DNA of 64,000 bases, taken from contig NC_134649.1 in NCBI RefSeq assembly GCF_030463565.1, positions 1,870,001-1,934,000 of the forward strand, in the 5' to 3' direction. Numbering within the stretch: the first letter of the stretch is position 1; the number at the start of each line of letters is the position of its first letter. Origin of the DNA: Pelecanus crispus. Its lineage: Eukaryota; Chordata; Aves; Pelecaniformes; Pelecanidae. The notes beneath the pieces are model-generated. The model was not told the origin of the DNA and searched no databases. It saw only the letters and a program-made list of their open reading frames with translations. The position numbers and the translations under genes were made by a program. Positions 41,301 through 56,300 of the stretch are shown here, one piece after another.

Positions 41301-44300
41301 CAGGACCTCAGCACTTTCGCATCTCTCTTTTTTCCAGCCCTCCCTGTTTCATTCTTTCACCAAAAACTGGGCAAGTCTCCACTCAGCCCCCACCATGCCA
41401 GGAGGAAGCAATGAGCTCCAGTGCCTGTTTCGCTGGAGAAATCCAGAGTTTCTTTCCTTTAACCTCAGTCAGTATTTCCTGTAAACAGCGTCACATCGCC
41501 CTGCGGCCCCAGGGATGCAGACAGCCCGGAAACGCCGGCAAAATCCCTGGCACGGGGCGCAGGGCTGCCCAGAGCCGGCATTGTGCAGCGGGCGGCTCCC
41601 AGCCGAGCCCTTTCCTGCAGATTTCTGGTTTTGGCAGCCGGCAGAGGTTTTCCCGCACCAGAAATGGCTCCCGTGCCGCGTGGGAGAACCAGGGAGCTGG
41701 GGGGGGCTCGCGGGGGTCCCGGCCCCACCGGCTGCGGGGAGCATCAGCCTTCGGATGGAGCTCTGCGCCGGGTGCTGCGGTGCAGGAGGAGGGGGGAAAA
41801 GCGGCTGATGGGACACTTATGCATCCACGTTGGTTCTGGTTTGAAAAAGAAAAAGCTCAGCATCCTTTGCCCCTTTGCCTGGCTCTGAAGCAGGCTGCTC
41901 CTGCCAGCGTTTCGTCCCGTCGCTGCAGCAAGGTGCTCAAGAGGTGGGCGGGCAGGAAAAGTCCGCTTTCAAAACACTTTCACGTCCTTCAGCAGAAGAC
42001 TTTGGCAGAGGTTGTGTTCTCTGGCTGGAAAGCATCCCGGGGGAAGCGGCGTCTTGCTCTGCAGCGCTGTTTACACCTCCGGGTTTGGCACGTGGAGGTG
42101 CTGCCGGCACCGGCGGGATCTGCCCACCCCGGGCTGCCACGCTCTGCCCAAACCCCCTTCCCGTGGAGCCCACTGGGCTGCAGGAGGCATTGCCTACAAA
42201 TAAAAACCTAGAAATACCTCCTGGCCAAGAGAAAAACGGCCGGTTTCCCATTGCATTATCCCATTTGGGGTCTTTCCGTGAGTGATATTTCCCTTCTGGA
42301 TTGACGAAAATTTTGAGTTTCCAAGCAGATGCCAGCTTTATTTTTCCATTTAATTTTATGATTTAGAATCACAGAACCATCGAATGCTTTGGGTTGGAAG
42401 GGACCTTTCAAGGCCACCCAGCCCAACCCCTGCAGTGCCAGGGACAGCTTTAACCAGCCCAGGGTGCTCACAGCCCCGTCCAACCTGGCCTGGGATATTC
42501 CCAGGGACGGAGCATCTCCCACCTCTCTGGGCAACCTGTGCCAGTGCCTCACCACCCTCCTTGTAAACAATTTCTTCCTTATATCCAGTCTAAATCTGTT
42601 CTTCTTTAGTTTAAATCCATTACTCCTTGTCCTGTCACAACAGCCCTTGCTAAAAAGCTTGTCCCCATCCTTCCTATCGGCCCCTTTCAGCGCTGCAAGG
42701 CTGCTATCGGGTCTCCCTGGAGCCTTCTCTTCTCCAGGCTGAACACCCCCAGCTCCCCCAGCCTGGCCCCGGAGCAGAGGGGCTCCAGCCCTCGGATCAT
42801 TTTGGTGGCCTCCTCTGGCCCCGCTCCAACAGCTCCGTGTCCTTGTGCTGAGCACCCCAGAGCTGGATGCAGGTGAGGTCTCACCAGAGCAGAGCAGAGC
42901 AGCAGAATCCCCTCCCTCGACCCGCTGGCCACGCTGCTTTTGATGCAGCCCAGGATTCGGTTGGCTTTCTTTTCCCCACCATATATCCTTAAACCTTCTC
43001 TTCGAAGCTAGTGTCATCTCATGGGGCTTCCAAGCATCCAGGGGACAGGGGAAGGAGCAGGAGCCCTTTGGTTTCTGCTGGCAGCCCATGGTGGCCGCAG
43101 CGCTGAGCCCGTGGTAACGCCGCCGGGGACACCACAGCTCTGATCCGGAAAGATTTCCCTGGCACCCGGCTGCTCCCGAAGGATGCGGACAAGAGCGCAA
43201 GCCCACATGCAAGGCCACCAAGAGACCTACGGGATGCCAGGAAGAAGACAGGCAATGAAAAAGCAACGCGCCAAGGGCGATGCACCGCCCTTACGCTGCA
43301 AACACGGCTGCCGGCGGGTTGCACGTGGGAAGGCTTCCCAGCAAAATACACAGTTTCACGAGAAACACCACTTTATGATGGGAAGCTGTTGAAAACAAGT
43401 TGAATTTTCTAGCCAGGAGGATGAAAATCTCTTATCCCACAGTCTCTGCAATCCAGGGTAGGGGTATGGTTTCAAATGGGAAATAGTTTTGTTATTGACT
43501 TATTTATTTTCCCTCTGTGTGCTGCTTTGCAGAGTCCGTCGCTCCCTGGGGTTTCCGGGCTCGGAGGGGGCACGCTGGAGTTCGGCGCTGGACAAACATC
43601 CTATTTCCTGGCTGAGCCAGCGAAGGCTTTTGAAGACAAGGAGGGGATGGAGAGGAGGGGGGATGCGGGGATGCTTCGGACGCCGGCAGGACGCAGCTCA
43701 GCGTTCCCCTCCGGCACCGAGTATTTTGCAGGTGGTGCCGACATTTCCCAGCCGGGGAGGAAAACAGCCCCTTCCCCAAAGGAGCTGGACTGGTGCAAGA
43801 CAAAGCGGGAGAGGAAAGGATGGAAAAAGCGACCCAGCCGCGGTCCCACGCTGGCCCCTCTGCCCTTCGCTTCCTCCTGGGGGGACGGCGACGGCGGCCG
43901 GGGGCTTTGCACGGGTGCTTGCATGCGGGGACCGAAATGTCTCGTGTCCCACGGGGTGTGGGGAGAGGTGGCCGTGGTGGCATCGTTGAGGCAAGCCCTC
44001 CCTGTGCCAGGGGACAGGGACCTTCCCCAAAACTTAAAGAGAAACGTTGCATTTCCTGTCTTCCCCTTGAATTTTAACCCTCGCTCCATCTGCATTTCAG
44101 CAACCGTGGAAATGAACAGCACTTCAAACTCTTGGGGGTTTTGTTCCAAATTTCTTTTCCTTTTTCTCCTCCTATCTGCGGATTTTTGACTTAAATTGTG
44201 CAAAATTATGTCTGTTCAGAACCTATAATTTTCTTCGCAAATTATTTTACCCCTACGAATAGCCTTCTCTCTGCTCTAGAACAGAAAAATGAAAAAAAAA

Positions 44301-47300
44301 AAACTCGGGATGAATCCAGGGAAGCTTGTGAGCCCCCCAGCCCTCACCCCGCAGCCGCTGGGCGTGCTGCCACCGGCTGCTCTCCAGAAAGATGCAGGAT
44401 GCTCAAGACAAAAAAATCCTGCTAATTTTAGCTCCTGCGTGCCGCTTGCCCTGGTGCACTTGCATGAAGCTGCAGATGTCCCTGGAGCCCCGGTCGGCCC
44501 TGGCTCGGATCGAGGTCCCGGCAGCGGGGGACCAGCTCCGGTCACCGTGCGATGTGCCACATCCAGCAATTCTGGAAGTTATTCTCCAGAGTGGTTGCAA
44601 TCCTACAATATATAATTCTTATGAAACTCACTTTTTGAGTAGTTCTCTACATTCTACTGATGCTAATGGGTGTTTTTATTTTTCCACTACCTCACTCTCA
44701 ATGGCTCAGAGGCATTAAAAAAAAAAATTATTGATTTATTGGAGTAATTTCCATCCATCTCCAGAATCGGACTAATGTGCCACCATTTCCAAGGTTCATT
44801 CTCGTTCTGCATTATTCTTGGACGCCGGTTTTTATCTTTCATTACAAAACTCCTCCCTTGTTTTGGGTTGAGCAGAACTTCCATGAAAAATGAGAATACT
44901 ATACAGCACTTTGAAGCGAGGCAATAAAACAAATCACATCCCCAATCACGACACTCGGCATCAACATCAACTGCGTGAAACAAGCAGCAGCAGAGAAATT
45001 CCCCGTTCTTCTCCGGCGTTTTTAGGCTCATTGCAATGTTTTACTTTTTTAAGTGCTCGAGGGGAAGAGCGTGTCCCAAAATCCCAAGCTGGGAAGTGGA
45101 AATCTCCTTTGTAACGAGTTAGAGCAGAAAATGGATAAGGCCAGGGCAGAGCATCTCCTTGCCCTTCCTCCCCTACCCCTGCTCCCCAGCAGCCCCGGGA
45201 GGGGAGCGCCGGGCAGCGCTGCCGTCCTCCTCCTCCTCCTCTCCAAACAAAAGAACAAAGCAGCTCATTGAGGTTTCATAATCGGAGCGACGATATCTGC
45301 CACCGCCGGGCACCCAGGCTGGGGCCAACATCCTTCGCTTAGCAAAAATGTTTCATTGAAGGAGAAACGCAGAGGAGCGCCGGGTCATTTCTGTGTGTCC
45401 TTGCGTCGGGTTCGGTGCTGTTCCTCAAAACCAGAGGCAAAGGCGCAGACCTGGAGGTGGGGAAAGACCCCAGGGACAATTTTATAGGCAAGGAGCCCGG
45501 CGTTCGTGGCTCCGGGTGGAGCCTGCCGCGCTCCCTGGCACCTTTGCAGAGTTGCATTAATATCTGACTCCGCTCCACCGCAAAAGCAGCTATGGGGAGA
45601 AGACGGACAGGAGCGTGCAACGTAGGTCAGCTAGCAAGAGACTTTTCCACACATAACAGGGCTGGATTAAGGCGACGATGCTGAGGAGCGGCTGCAGCCC
45701 GTACCAGGGAAGCGACGGGCAAGTTTTCCTCGCTGAGAGCGCAGGCTGGTCCGTGCGCGGAGGTTGCAGAGAGCTGACTTCCCTCTTTTTCCCCATCTAT
45801 CCCGGGAGCTGCAATATTGCATCACGTATCATGGGGCTGCCACACGAGCAAGAAATGGAGGCACGCGCCCGAGCGGCGCGGGGAGCTCCCCAGGACCAGG
45901 AGCAAAGCAATTTTGCAGCTGCGGCGGGCTCAGAGCTGCCCCGTCCCGGGCACCCTGCGAGCTCCTGCTTCTTGCAGGGGGGGGAAATAAGCTTTTAAGT
46001 GGGTGTCTCAGGCTGCCGTTCAGTGCTACAGCAGACAGCAGCTTCAGGAGCAATTGCATTAAAAAAAAAAAACCAAACAACTTTTTATTTTGCAGGTTTT
46101 TCTCTAGGATGGAGGACTGGTAGCCACCCCACAGCCCTCATCGGCCAGGCAGAGCAGATGCCGTGGGGCACGCACAGAACCCACGGGGCCCAGCTCTGCC
46201 CACATCCCCCTGGGAACGGCACCGCCGTTCGCTTGGGAAAACAAAAAAAAAACAAAAAACAAAAAAAGGCAACAAGAACCAAAAAACCCAGCCCCTCTTT
46301 GGAGGCTTTTCTGATCCTCTGGCAGCTCCAGCCCTTGCCTACCAGCAGCAGCAGGACACAGCTCTTGTCTCAATGTGTTTATTTTTAAATGCATCTTTTC
46401 AAGCATCGGGAGTCTTGGCAACAGCAGCCGGAAGGGCGAGCTTGCGCAAAGAGCCCCTGACGCTGCAATAGGCAGCTACACAGCACCGCGGACTCGAAGC
46501 CCTTAAAAATCTGGATATCCTATATATAGCAGCGCTTAATCTGCCTCAATCATGAAAGCTTTCGGAGAAATGGATTTCTGCTTTTACCTGGACGAGGCAG
46601 TCATTTTGGGGGGGTGGCAACACCCGCCCCCCCAGCCCCGGCGCAGCGGGAGCCCTTTCTCCTTTGCACCCCGCTGCTGGGGGGGTGGCAAGGGGGCTGT
46701 GGCACCCAGAGCAGCTCTTTGGGCTACCGCGATGGCACGCAGCATCTCCCACGTCCTCAGAGAGGTTTCTAATGGGAAACCAGCGCTCTTCCATCGCGAC
46801 CGACTGACTTATTGTTCTGCCCGTGGTTAAGCGTCAGGGTTATGGTTGACTAGCAAGAAAAAGATATTTGCATGAAAAAGTGCATCGGGAAAAGGGAATC
46901 CAACACTCATTTTTTGCTTAGAAAATCGGGGGCTTTCAGGAGGGGTTTTGTGGCACTCCAGGAGACAGTGCCTTTCCAAAATCACATTAGCCCCTTTTTT
47001 CATTCCTCCTCCTGGCGCAGGCGGAGGTTCTGGTGAGCAATCCCCCAGCCGGGGCTTTCCAGTTTTGTACGAAGAAGGCACAGTTTTGTACCAAGAAAAG
47101 CAAATACAACTGAAACCTACCCCCCCAACGCCCCTGTGCCCCCCTTGCGTGGGGTTATTTTCCCCCTCTCCTCTCCAGAGCCAACACGTTGCCTGCACAT
47201 CCCCGGGAGCCGCTGGGCAGAAGTTATTTTCTATCAGGAAGGTCAGCGGTGCTCAAGTTTGACATTGTGAGTATCGATCAGCCATTAAGGCAATGAAGTG

Positions 47301-50300
47301 TTACTGGGCCAAAACAAGAGCTGCTTTTCGGCAGGTTTTAACCAAGGAGCCGGCTTCATTTGCAGGAAGCACAGGGCTGCCCGATCCCCCCCTGCCCTTG
47401 CGCGGGGACGCTCCTCACAGCTCCCATGTGCAGAGAGCAGGGAAAAAAAAACCATCAAAACCATTCATCAGGGCTTATTTTAGAGGAAAAAGCCACTTCC
47501 CAGACCCGATGCCATGCCATGCTCCCAAGCGTGCTGCCATGCACCTTCCAGGACAGAGCCATCATTCCCAAAGTCCCTGCTCCGCGATGCTCCTCCACGC
47601 CCCGTGGGAGCGTCGGCAGGGGGGCATTTAGGAGCCTCGTGGCCAAGGGGGGATTAAACCCCTTCCCAAAGGACGTGGTGCATATTGGCCATGGATTTGA
47701 GGGGGACCTGCGCCTGCGGAGCGCTGGGATGAGCGGGGCTGTGCTCGTACCCTAAATCAACGCTGGCAAACAGCAAAACGCTGTCCCTGCAATCGCTGCG
47801 TGGTGGGGGGACCCCCCGCAAAGCCACCTCCCTGCCCCAGTCCCAGCCCCACTCGCTTTTTTCTTAAGCAAAACCACTATTTCTTCCACTCGGAGGGGAA
47901 AATGCACAAGCAGGAGCTGGCAGAGCCGCTTGCGGGCTGCGGCAGGACGGTGCCATCCCGAGACGTGTCCTGCCCAGGCTCCTCCGGACACGGAGCATGC
48001 GATCTGCTCAGTGCATGCCCGGCGCGTTAGCAAAGCATCTATGTAGGATTTATGCTGCTGGAATCCACTCCCTAAAGAAAAGCTTGAAATTAAACAGCTA
48101 TATTTTGATAAGATACCCAGCATTGCCAAAATTAGTCATCAAATGCTTATTGTTCCATGCACATTAGATTAGAGCCAAACAAATGCTGATTTTAATCTCT
48201 CCAGTACTCTAATGCTCTGATGCTTCTCAATTCAACCTTGAAAACGGCTTTTGTTCACATTAATGGCTTTCATGCTAACGAGGCTCGGTAAGATTTAACA
48301 TTTAGGCACATCCCGTTCTTCATTTTAATAACAATTCCGCCACAGAGAGCAACACATGTTTGCAGTGTGCAGGCACAATTCAGCCACCAAACGTGTCTGA
48401 AAGTCCAGATTCAGCATTGCTGCAGGATGGATGCTTCGGCCGGGGCAGCCGGGCGCGTTTGCAGCCCGAGCTTGACTTAAAAGCAGATGGGCTAAGAAAT
48501 GCCGAGCCTCCGGTGTAAATTAAGCGGTTTCTCTTTTGTGCCAAGGGACCGGCAGAGCAAGAGCTGGCCAGTTGGGCTCTTGGCTTGCTGGGGCTCAGCT
48601 GCTGTTTCTATGCATCTCTCTGTCCCAGCCTTATTAAAATGCCCTGCGCGGGACACTCACCAGGCTGCTGTGCTTGCTTCCCAGCACGCTAGACTTGTGG
48701 AGGTCTCTCATTGACTCGACAAGAGCTCTGTGCAGAGAGGGAAAGCAAAAACATTCAATTCACCATCCCGGGAGGCTGAGATAAAACACACAAACCCTTC
48801 CTGCTTCTCTGCGCCACGGCGTTGGGCGACGCACGGCAGGATCCGATCCCCACGGGGCTGCTCCCGGGCAGTTTTTGCAGGAGCCGGAGCATCGCTGGCG
48901 GCAGGGCACGAGGCCGAGCCCCACGAGCCACCGGCAGCAGCCATCACGCCGACCCCCGTGTCCTCCTCCCCGGCGACTGCCAGCCCCGTTTCGGATAATT
49001 ACGCATCGCCGCCTACTTTCTTCTAGAGAACAAAGTCATTCCAACACAAATAGTTTTTGCTCCTGAGACCGTCAGCAAATGGAGGCGTTTACGTACACGG
49101 CACATTACCTGACTCATACGCAGCCCGGTAACGTGCTCATTAACCCACCCAGAAACCCTACCAGCAGCAGCGGGATGCAAAGCAACATCTATTCATACGC
49201 CCAGGTGAAGTTTGCCGGCGAGTCAGCTGCTCTGCTCAGAGCCCCCGAAACACCGGCGTGGGCACGGCCGCCCCTCGCCCGCCACAGCCAGGATCTGGCC
49301 CCAAACCCCGCACGGGGATGAAGTGACACGGCAGCAGGGCCGCAGCGGCTGCGACAGGCGAGGGGCCGGTCCACGCAGCATCCCCAGGGCAGCCCCTTCC
49401 TCAGGGAGGCAAAAAAGGAAGGGCATTTTTTTTTTTGCTGGATATTTTCAGTGCAACCGGCTTTTGCAAGCACTAGAAATAGGGAGGGTTGCCCTCAGCC
49501 GCGGAGAAAAGCCATTTCGCACGCTGCCACCGAGCAAACTTTTAAAATGGTGCAATTCAAAGGCTTCAGTTTTTGAATTTGTGCTTCTCTGCAAGAAGCA
49601 CTTGCTTGACATTTGAAAAAAGGTGGCTTGCATGAAATCCAGCACAGGCTGATGGATGCGGCTTGTTGAGGCGTTCCCGTGTCCCCCTGAGGAGCAGCCC
49701 CAGGCATCGGGGACGGCAGCCGGAGCCCCGCACACAACGCGCCCGTGTAGCAGCACAGCAGCGATGAGCAGAGCCCCGAAACCAGGTCCTGCCAGCCTGA
49801 GAAAGCTACAGGGGAGGGGAAGGAAGGGTTGGATAGTTGTATGAGGTCGGTTAAGGATCATATACTGACCACTAAAAGGCAGATTATGGGTATTTATGAG
49901 ACTGGCAAAACTGCACATCCCATTGCAGAATAACTACGTCGATAATGAAGAATAAAGCTCCCCATTAAGCCTCCATGCAGCTATTACTGTTTGGATGGCT
50001 CGGTAATTTCGACTCCAAGATAACATCAGTGGTGCTGTGGGACCTCATCCATCTCCTGCTGCCAGGAGAGCACGGTGGCTCCCGGGCCGGGGCTGGGGAC
50101 GGTCACAGCTCTGCTTTCCCCAGCACCGGTCCGGCCGAGTGCCCGCGCCAGGGTCTCAGGGAACGCCGTGCAAGCCCCTCGACAGCTGCCAGCGGGCAGA
50201 AATGCCGCCTGGAAATGCTCCATTGCCAGCAGCAGGGACACAGTCCCAAATGCCACCAGCATCTTGAAGCTGCTTTTTCTTTCAGATCAAGTTTTTCTGT

Positions 50301-53300
50301 GCACGTTTCGATCCCGCCGTAAAAAAAATTATTACGCATATCCCAAATTAGTTATAAATGTTCAAGAACAGAGAAAAGAGTCTCCTCCTTGGGAAGAAGC
50401 TTTTTTTTCCTGGTCCTGATAGAGGTTTGATCCCCATGACAAGCTGAGAAGCAATTGCATAATTTTTGCTTTATTGACACAACGTGGAACCCCGGGCGCC
50501 GTGCCGGGCAGAGCTCAGCAGCCTGCAGAGCCACGGGCACGCTGGTCCTCGCCCCTGCCGGCTGATGCTGCACGAGGCAGCCCCCCTCGCCGCGATGCGC
50601 ACCCGGGGCAGGATGAATCTCCACCGGCCCCCTCCTCTTGGGGGGAGAGGCGACTCAGCCGGGCAGGGCCCTCCTCCTCCTCCCATCCCACCCCACCAGC
50701 TCCGTTTTCACCGGCTCCTGCCGGGACGCGGTGCCGGAGCGTCTGTCCCATGGCTCGTGCGCGTTTGTACCACCGACAGAGACCCTGTCTCCCCGTTCCC
50801 CACCAGCCCTTTACGCAGACAGAGTCCCCGGAGCAGGGGAGAGCCCTTCAGCCTGCTCTCGACAACACTTTGGAGACCCAAATCCTCCAGTAACCAGCAA
50901 AGCTCCTTGTTTTCTCCTTATTTATGCGTCTGCCTGATGGCACAAACAGCTGGAGCGGCAGAGGGAAGCTGAGCGAATGGCTTCAGCTCTGCACCCAGCC
51001 GCAGGAAACACCTTTGGGCTCTAATAAACACCGGAATAAATGCACCGAGTGGGGCCTCGAAAAAGAACATGCTCTCAACCCCTCCATCCCGCAGAGCGGG
51101 CTGGGGGGCGGCGTGGGGCGTAGCTGAGGTGGCCGTGCCCGGTTCACAGGCTGCTCTGCGGCGGGGGATGCGTGGGATATCCGCAGCGTGGGCTTAACCC
51201 CAGACCACGTTTTTGGGTTAAGGCTGCCTTAAAAAAGCAGACTGGAGGTTTGATGCCGAATTCACCGTGCCCTTACTCGTGAGGTTTTGCATTTGCCTGT
51301 TCGCTGCGGTGAATGATGAGGCGAGGGATTTAATTGCCTCGCAGCGCCGGAGCACAGTGCTGATGTAGCCTGGCCGCCTCCTTCACGGGTGGGCTGGCAC
51401 CGTCCGCCCGTGCTGCGCCCCAGGAAGGTGCCCCCCACCAAGGCACCCACACACCAAACCTCTCCCCTCGGCAGGGATGGCGAGGGAGGGGGACAGACCC
51501 GGTCTTTTCCAGCCTAAATCATTCTACGATTCTACGACACCGAGTCCGACGGCGAGATACAAGTGTTGCAGGAGCAGTGCGTGCATTTGGGCGGCCCCAC
51601 GCTCAGCCGTGACCCACGGAGCAGCACCAGGGCTGCCGTGAAGCTCCGTGGGGTGATGTCCCCCCGTGAGGAGGTCACGCTCAGGCGGGCGGGCAGGAGC
51701 CTGAGCATCCCCTGGGCTCGCTCTGCCCCACGCGCCCGCAGCCCCCAGCCCTGCCGGAGCAGCCCCAGCGAAGGGGGCCAGGGACAGCAGCGCATTGGGA
51801 TGCTCCAAAAGGCGTTTTCCGAGGTTGTGCTGCAAATCCAGATGTCCCTGCATCGGCTCCTCCCCGCGCCTGCCCTCCGGCACCTCGGCGGGCGCTCTGC
51901 AGCAGCCGGCACTGACAGGACGAGCCGCAGCCTGCGCCCAAGGTCAATGCTATGGCGAGATGTACGATGCTGTGATATTAGCACTGGGGCAATGTCCACG
52001 CAGAGGAGAGACCGGGGGGCAGCAGGCAGTCGTACAGCCCAGGGCAGAGCTCCCAAGGAGCTGAGACCCCCACCACCATGGTGCTGCTCTCATTTGGCCC
52101 CCGCAAAGTGGGGCTGAGCTGCCAAGAGCCAGAGCAGTAATCATAGAATCATAGAATCATCTAGGTTGGAAAAGACCTTTAAGATCATCCAGGCCAACCA
52201 TTAACCTCACACTGCCAAGCCCACCACTAAACCAATTAAGGGGAGAGGAAGAATTTCATGTTTCCTGGCTTGGTGCCTGGATTAGTTTTTAAGGAAAGAA
52301 AAAACTAGGAATCACTAAGGTTGGAAAGGATCTCTAAGGTCATCAGCCCAACCATCAACCCAACACCACCATGCCCACTAAACCATGTCCCAAAGTGCCA
52401 CTTCTGCCCCTTTTTTGAACACTTCCAGGGATGGGGACTCCCCCACCTCTCTGGGCAGCCTGTTCCCATGTTTGACCACTCTTTCCATGAAGAAATTTCT
52501 CCCAATATCCAATCTAAACCTCCCCTGGTGCAGCTTGAGCCCATTTCCTCTCGTCCTATCGCTTGTTCCTTGGGAGAAGAGCCCAACACCCACCTCCCTA
52601 CCCCCTGTCAGGCAGCTGCAGAGAGCGACAAGGTCTCCCCTCAGCCTCCTCTTCTCCAGGCTAAACAATCCTCTGCTTCTGCACCCATTGGGGTGGTGGG
52701 TGCACCCCAGCCCCACAAAAGTGACCCCAGAGCAGGGGTAGGGGTCCCGAGATGGGATTTTTTGCAGGCACGGTTGGCTTTGGGAAAGCCACTTGTCCTT
52801 GGTGCACAGACAAGAAGAGGCAAAGAGCGCTCCGTGTTTCTCCAACTTGTAAAGGGCAGTAGATTGATTTTACAAATATTAAGAATTAATCCCATTAACG
52901 TGGTCTAAACAAAGGACAAAAGACAGATGAATATTTCTGAAGCGGTATCTGCCAGCTGAGTTTTTTCCAGCCTGGAAGGAAGTGACTGGGATTTCCCTGG
53001 AGCTCAACTTTTCAATGATTTCTTCTTTCTAGAGACCCCTGACTGCCTGGGGAGAGCCTCTCCTCTTCCCAAGCCGCTGGGAAAAAAGCACCAAGCGAGG
53101 CCAGATGTCTCCTGGCCATGGGGCCGGGCTGTCACCGCGAGTCCCCATCCCTCCTTGACCATGGTGCTGCTTCCCACCCGCCCCGGGCACTTCACATGGT
53201 CCCAGAGATGTCAGGGACTGCCCGGGAACGATGCAAAAAGCATCCCTGGCACCAGCATTTTGCGGGTACTGGCCGGGGCCCCATTTTTGGACCATTTTCT

Positions 53301-56300
53301 CCCCGGGAAGCCTTCCGGGGGAGGCAAACCAAACCTCTCCTGGGCCCGTGTGCTGAGAAGGAACACAAATCTCACGCTCGTCAATAAATTCTGTAAACAA
53401 GCACAATTTTCCTCCCACTCTGTTTCCCAACTCCTTCCCACCCCGCTAAGCTGGCGGAAACATCCTGATGAAACACAAAGTGTTTCTGGCCCCCGGGGCT
53501 GCCCTGGGTCACTGACCACAGGATTTTACCCTCCTCCCTCCTCCAGCTTCTTGGAATAATGTTTCCTTGAGGGCAAAAATATTGCATGCTTTTTCTCAAC
53601 TTGAGAGGTTTTTAGGAAACTCAGAGAGGGGGGAAAAAGTCTCTTTTCGTGTGTTGAGATGAGTGGGTAAGCGAGCCAGGCGCTCGTCCGTGAGTGTTAT
53701 TTCACATCGCATCACACGTCATCAAGAAGACTCAGTCAAGAGACTGGGTTACGACAGGCGCTTTTTTTTTTTTTTTCCAGCCAGGATCCAGCAGTTTTAA
53801 GCAGAATAAGCGGGGCTGCCTGGATCACAAGAGAAAGCCTCCGGCGGGAGGACGCCATAAATCCAACCCCTCCTAAACTCACCTGCTTTTTAATTGCGAA
53901 GACGTGAAAAGCCGCACGCACGGGTGTTAAAGGGCTGGGGGACGGTGGGGAGAAGGGCGGCTGCCGGACCCCACGGGCAAGAAACTGCTTGGGAAGGTGC
54001 TCTTTGGTGGGTGAGGGTAAAAAAATCGGGGAAAAAAGGACTGCTGGGAGCACTGACATTTCTACTTTTGTGATAGCCTGAAAAAAAGTCCTTACCAAGC
54101 CCCAGCTATGGGACATGAGCCACAGAAACTTATTTATCCAGGCAAACAGGGCTTCTCTAAAGCAGGGAGATGGTGCACAGGTGAGCAGCTCAGACACCTC
54201 TCCCTCACTTGCTGTTTTCCACCCAAAGGCCCCAAAACGTTCCCCGGGAACGAGCACCCCGGGGTGCTCCTTGGGGCATGGGGCAGCATCCTGCAGCCCA
54301 GGCTCCGGCGGCTCCTTTCCCATCCCACCGCTCCCGCACGGAGCCCTTCGTTCCTGGACAGCTTACAAAACCGCAAGGGTTTTTTGGAAGTTTATCCCAG
54401 TTGGGGGCAAAAGTTTTCCAAAGGAGAAGAAGGAAAGAAAGAAAGAAAAAAAAAAAAAGAAGAAGAAGAAAAACAAACACTATCTTCTAAATATTTCAGG
54501 CTTCAGAAACCTGTTTCCTGGCCAGCGTGAGGAAGTGCCAGAGCCTGGGTGGATGAAGGTCACAGGACGGCCGGGGCCGGGATGCGGGAGGCACCGACCC
54601 CCCCGCTGCCAGCCCGCCCGGTGCCCGCCGGGGAGCTGGAGCCCGGACAAGCCCTGCCTTGTGCGCCGGCTCCCAGGAAAGGGGGAAACCATCCACAGAA
54701 GCAAAACAGAGACTTGTTATTCAGGCACAAACAAGAGCGCCGGGAAGCTCAGGGAGGAACGTTTGCGATATTCCCCTCCTGCCCCGTGATGTCCATGCAT
54801 TTGCCACCGCCTCGAATCTTGCCTTTTCTCTATTTTTCCTCGTGTTTTAGCACACAGTGCTCTAGAATCAGGTTTCTTTGCACTTAATATAATTATGAGT
54901 GCAGCCAAAGCGACTCTCTTTGCCAGAGGTTCGTAGTGAACCGACCCGGAGCTGTAAACCCGCCGGGAAGGTGCAGGAGCCGGCGTCCCGCAGGCTGTGC
55001 TCACACGGGATCCTCGCTGCGCATTGCAGCCTCCCCCGTGTTCACCCAAGCAATATTTTTGCACATTCAGCTTTTTGGCCACTTGCTTAAAGGACTCAGC
55101 ATTTCCACAAGGACTGAGTCTTCTGTGGATCTCCTCTCTCCTGACGTACGGAGCTTCTTTGGGGTACAGGGTCAAATTTTGGGCGGAGGAGAGCTGCGGG
55201 CAGATGCTGCACTCCTCTTGCTAAAAAATACTTCTCTGGCCATGCAACCACTTGCCCAGCTATGTGCAGAGTGATTGGGGATGGCACGGAGGGGTGAGAG
55301 GGGCTGCCGTGTCCCTGGGCTGTTTCCATCCCTCTCCGGTCCCCTCCCTGGGGCCACCCCGGGGTCCGTCGGGGCGCGGGTGCAGCGCGGGGTCCTCACC
55401 TGCCCTGCTCTGCTCCACGGGCTCGTCGGGCACCTCCTGACACCCAGGAACGGACGCAGGGCTCAGGGATCCGTGGATGCTCCTCGATCCTGGAAGAAAG
55501 GGAAACCCTTTGGTTACAGCAGCACCGCTGCCGGGCACGAAGCCTGAACTTTGGCTTCGCCAAACGCACTCGAGACACGCGGGTGCCAACAGGCACCGGG
55601 GTGCAGCCACCGGCGCCAGCGCAGCTGCAGGCAGCTAATTCCTAATATTAGGATTAGCTCCAGCCCCCCGCTCTCGTCGCCGGCCCCCGGCCCCGCACGA
55701 AAAAACTGCTGCTTATCGCAGCTGCAAGCAGGGATTTCACGGCGTGGGCTGCGCAATCCCTCGTTCACAGGTGGGGATACAAAGCCCCAAAGCACTGGGT
55801 GCGGAGGCTCTGGGTGCCGGCAGCCAGCGTGGGGATGGCCCCAGCCTGCCCGCAGCCATGGGACCCCCGAGCAGCACAGCCGCGCTCCCGGTGCTGCTGG
55901 CACGGATGGGTCAGGATGTGGCCCCCATCACTCCGGACCCCCCCCAGCCCCTGCGAGGGCCGGCGTGCCTGGGAGCGGGCACGCAGGGTCCTGTGCACGG
56001 ACAGAGAGACCATTATTCTCGGGGGAATTTACAGCAGCTATTGTACAACCGGAGAGCAGGGATGCTCAGAGCAGACGGCAGCCAGGGCTGGGCTGTCCGA
56101 AGGGACGGCCACGGCTGCAAAGGGACCCTCACCCCTGCAGCGCTAACGGCTCGGGCTTCGGCGACAGCCCCAGCACCCCTACAACCAAAAACCAAACCAG
56201 CATTCACTCCGCGACAGCGGTGCCCGGGCGCTGGCATCCCCCAGACCCCAACACACGTGCACGTCCCCAGCCTGGCCCCAGCAGCTTCCCCGGCTGCGCC

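Noticed and set aside
41228..42211. 327-codon + frame in CORO2B intron 1
   Set aside because: No domain, no conserved start and no splice or repeat logic; same GC-rich pattern as other chance frames.
42256..43266. 336-codon minus-strand frame
   Set aside because: Its recognisable part is a decayed CR1 ORF2 C-terminus (42365-42970); the rest is flank. It is not a host gene.
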